Shown: piece after piece, positions 13,073 through 14,462 of the stretch
Numbering within the stretch: position 1 is the stretch's first letter
Layout: each line of letters opens with the position of its first letter
Source: Elusimicrobiaceae bacterium
GTDB taxonomy: Bacteria; Elusimicrobiota; Elusimicrobia; Elusimicrobiales; Elusimicrobiaceae
Assembly (NCBI GenBank): GCA_017647245.1
Contig: JAGCKY010000080.1
Coordinates: 1 to 14,462, forward strand
Length of the DNA stretch: 14,462 bases
Direction of reading: 5' to 3'
Notes under the pieces: model-generated
Told to the model about the DNA's origin: nothing
The model's database searches: none
The model's input: only the letters and a program-made list of their open reading frames with translations
Made by a program: the position numbers and the translations under genes

Positions 13073-14191
13073 CTATCGGTTTTCACGTGAAAACAAATTG
13101 ATTTTGTTGTAAAGCTCCAAATATATCGGCTCTGCGGGCGGATAATTATGTTCCGTACGCGTACGAGCTAATTTTCCCATTTTTTGGCGCAGTTCAGTGT
13201 TTTCCAGCAATTCCGCCAACAAAACACTTAACAAAGCCGCATCTGTGCCGTTAAATACAAAACCCGTTTCACCGTGCACCACCACGCGTGGCATATCGCC
13301 TGCTTGACTGACAATCGCGGGCAGGCCGCACGCACTTGCCTCTAATAAAGCCAACGGCAAGCTTTCTGTTTTAGACGGTAATACGAACACGTCCGCCGCC
13401 TGCAAATAAGGCCTTGCATCGCTCACTTCGCCCGTAAAAAGAACGGCTTGCTCTAAATTGTTTTGCCGCACGAGTTCCGTCAATTTTTCTTTTTGCGCGC
13501 CGTCGCCCACGAGCAGCAGCCGCGCTGACGGATTTTTGGCATGTACCCAACTAAATGCGTGCAATAAAACTGTGTGATTTTTTTCTGCCGATAAACGTGC
13601 CACGCAACAAAAAACTACATTTTCGGGCGCAAATCCCAATTTTTCGCGTTCGTTCGCGCGCGCCTGCGCGTCCGGCGCAAAATAAGTGCTGTCTACCCCG
13701 TTGCAAATTAATTCTACGTGCAGATATTTTTGTTTTTGCGTCAGAAAATCAGCTGTTTTTTGCGACTCGGCACAGCTTATATCGTCGGCATTTTTCAAAG
13801 CGCGATCCCACAAGCGTTTGAAATAATTTTGTTTTGAAAGATCATAATGCGGCGTGGTAATCAATTTAAACGGCACGTGCCGCTTGGCTTGACGGCATAG
13901 CTGTATCGCCCGGTATAAAAACGCGTGTACCACGTCGGGCTGAAAATTTTGTATTTCTTTAATAAGCCGCGCAAGCGCGCCCGCGGTTTGCACCGCGCCG
14001 AACTTATCCGCCACGTCAAAAGAAATTACGTTCAGTCCGCCCGTGCGCATTTGCTGTGCGACGGCTCCGGCGGGTTTAAGCGAAATAATTTTGACCTGAT
14101 GTCCCGCCGCGCGCGCCGAGAGCGCAAGCGAGCGCAAGGCATTTTCCGCCCCGCCACGCTGTGTAGACGTGCTGACGTACAAAATCTTCAT
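13073..14191 (-). CDS. Glycosyltransferase family 4 protein, 372 aa
   Basis: A GT-B fold retaining glycosyltransferase. The N-terminal half opens with KILYVSTSTQRGGAE (Gly-rich loop after beta1) and the C-terminal half has VARLSAEKN (197-205), LLLVGDG and the EX7E motif, Glu276 and Glu284 in TESLPLALLEASACGLP, which contacts the donor nucleotide sugar. Acceptor and donor are unknown; surface polysaccharide synthesis is the usual role. The ATG at 14191 has no Shine-Dalgarno but a -10 TATAAT ends 6 nt before it. The last codons (FSREN) overlap a perfect parS site. First gene of a glycosyltransferase-lepB-parA-parB run. Confidence 0.9.
   Translation of the reverse strand: MKILYVSTSTQRGGAENALRSLALSARAAGHQVKIISLKPAGAVAQQMRTGGLNVISFDVADKFGAVQTAGALARLIKEIQNFQPDVVHAFLYRAIQLCRQAKRHVPFKLITTPHYDLSKQNYFKRLWDRALKNADDISCAESQKTADFLTQKQKYLHVELICNGVDSTYFAPDAQARANEREKLGFAPENVVFCCVARLSAEKNHTVLLHAFSWVHAKNPSARLLLVGDGAQKEKLTELVRQNNLEQAVLFTGEVSDARPYLQAADVFVLPSKTESLPLALLEASACGLPAIVSQAGDMPRVVVHGETGFVFNGTDAALLSVLLAELLENTELRQKMGKLARTRTEHNYPPAEPIYLELYNKINLFSRENR
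13079..13094. promoter_or_regulatory. parS site 2, within the glycosyltransferase 3' end
   Basis: A 16-bp palindrome GTTTTCACGTGAAAAC identical to parS site 1, 1118 bp away. It encodes F-S-R-E-N at the very end of the glycosyltransferase, just upstream of lepB. Location of parS inside coding sequence is common in other bacteria. Confidence 0.88.
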
Positions 14192-14197
14192 GTTACT

Positions 14198-14206
14198 ATT
14201 ATAGCA
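14198..14206 (-). promoter_or_regulatory. Extended -10 of the glycosyltransferase gene, probably leaderless
   Basis: Minus strand TTTGCTATAAT with TATAAT at 14203-14198, then six bases and the ATG at 14191. No clear -35 and no ribosome binding site. Same 11-mer and same 6-nt gap as the mgtC-like gene. Confidence 0.55.
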
Positions 14207-14259
14207 AAGTTAGAAAGTGTGACGGAAAAAATGTCTTTTTTGAAAAAAGAAAATAGGGC

Positions 14260-14287
14260 TTGACTTGTTCTTTTTTTTTGGTATACT
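14260..14287 (+). promoter_or_regulatory. Poly-T-spacer promoter P5, reading off the right edge
   Basis: TTGACT (14260-14265), TG, TTC and nine T (14268-14279), GG, TATACT (14282-14287); 16-nt spacer. The tract has the same total length as P1, P2 and P4 but is interrupted by one C, which should make it more stable. Its target, probably a plus-strand pilin, lies beyond the window. Confidence 0.7.
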
Positions 14288-14296
14288 TCTTTTGTG

Positions 14297-14358
14297 GTTG
14301 GATTTGCCGGGTACTGTTTTTTTGCTTCTGGCCCCTTGCACATGGAGTGCAAGGTTTT
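14297..14358 (+). promoter_or_regulatory. Conserved pilin mRNA leader block with hairpin (second copy)
   Basis: Counterpart of 9172-9231. The hairpin CCTTGCAC/GTGCAAGG (14334-14341/14347-14354) has an 8-bp perfect stem and loop ATGGA, followed by TTTTAGAG. Stem and flanks match the first copy; the loop does not. Confidence 0.55.
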
Positions 14359-14376
14359 AGAGATTTTTTCCGGCCT

Positions 14377-14460
14377 CGTCATTGCGCAGTGTTGGAGTGC
14401 GCAATATAGGCCGGAACAGAAACAACCTTATACCCCGCATAGAAACACTGCGAGATGACG
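14377..14460 (+). repeat. Cloverleaf-type palindromic repeat, copy 5
   Basis: An 84-bp element with outer arms CGTCAT (14377-14382) and ATGACG (14455-14460). Hairpins: ATTGCGCA/TGCGCAAT (14381-14388/14398-14405, loop 9) and a short CGCA/TGCG (14436-14439/14449-14452, loop TAGAAACAC). The middle segment CAACCTTATA matches copy 4. CCGGCC (14370-14375) and GGCCGG (14409-14414) add an alternative stem around the first hairpin. It lies in the leader region of promoter P5. Confidence 0.65.
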
Positions 14461-14462
14461 AA

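Noticed and set aside
1..14462. CRISPR array, transposase or insertion sequence, tRNA or rRNA genes
   Set aside because: The repeats are few, unevenly spaced and palindromic; no transposase ORF and no tRNA or rRNA sequence is recognisable on either strand.

Overview
The window looks like chromosomal DNA from a member of the Elusimicrobiota (Elusimicrobium or a gut relative). The main clue is three near-identical pilin N-termini (A|FTLIELL cleavage site followed by VVVLIIGILAAIALPQYQ); a large repertoire of such pilin-like genes is, as I remember it, typical of that lineage. The assignment is inference: there is no rRNA gene here to confirm it. All core genes look intact.

Layout. Positions 1-870: an incomplete promoter/leader unit pointing off the left edge, then a pilin gene (minus) with terminator, promoter and a cloverleaf-like repeat in its leader. 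Positions 877-4560: a compact minus-strand operon glmU-prs-rplY-pth, the same order as gcaD-prs-ctc-spoVC of Bacillus, supplying UDP-GlcNAc, PRPP, ribosomal protein L25 and peptidyl-tRNA hydrolase. Positions 4562-6492: rsmE-mtaB, an rRNA and a tRNA modification enzyme joined by an ATGA overlap. Positions 6526-7140: a second pilin (minus) with the same promoter type. Positions 7200-9108: plus-strand mgtC-like gene and a sugar aminotransferase, closed by a strong terminator. Positions 9135-9902: a third pilin (plus) whose leader peptide carries an in-frame copy of the repeat. Positions 10094-14206: minus-strand glycosyltransferase-lepB-parA-parB, with two identical parS palindromes and an inverted pair of DnaA boxes around lepB and parA, so this is a chromosome-segregation locus and possibly origin-proximal. 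Positions 14260-14462: a fifth pilin-type promoter and leader running off the right edge.

The most distinctive signal is the pilin expression architecture. Five promoters share a -35 TTGACT and a -10 of the TATACT/TACAAT type, separated by a 16-17 nt spacer made almost wholly of a 12-13 T homopolymer. Slippage in that tract would change spacer length, so these look like candidate phase-variable pilin promoters. Each is associated with an 82-97 bp element (one cut by the window edge) that folds into an outer stem plus two hairpins and a middle arm. Stem sequences differ between copies while pairing is kept. One copy lies inside a pilin coding region, recalling the coding-region palindromic elements of Rickettsia. 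Two of the promoters also share a leader hairpin with identical stem and entirely different loop.

A second theme is that three genes (rsmE, mgtC-like, glycosyltransferase) have a -10 hexamer exactly 6 nt before the ATG and no ribosome binding site, suggesting leaderless mRNAs.
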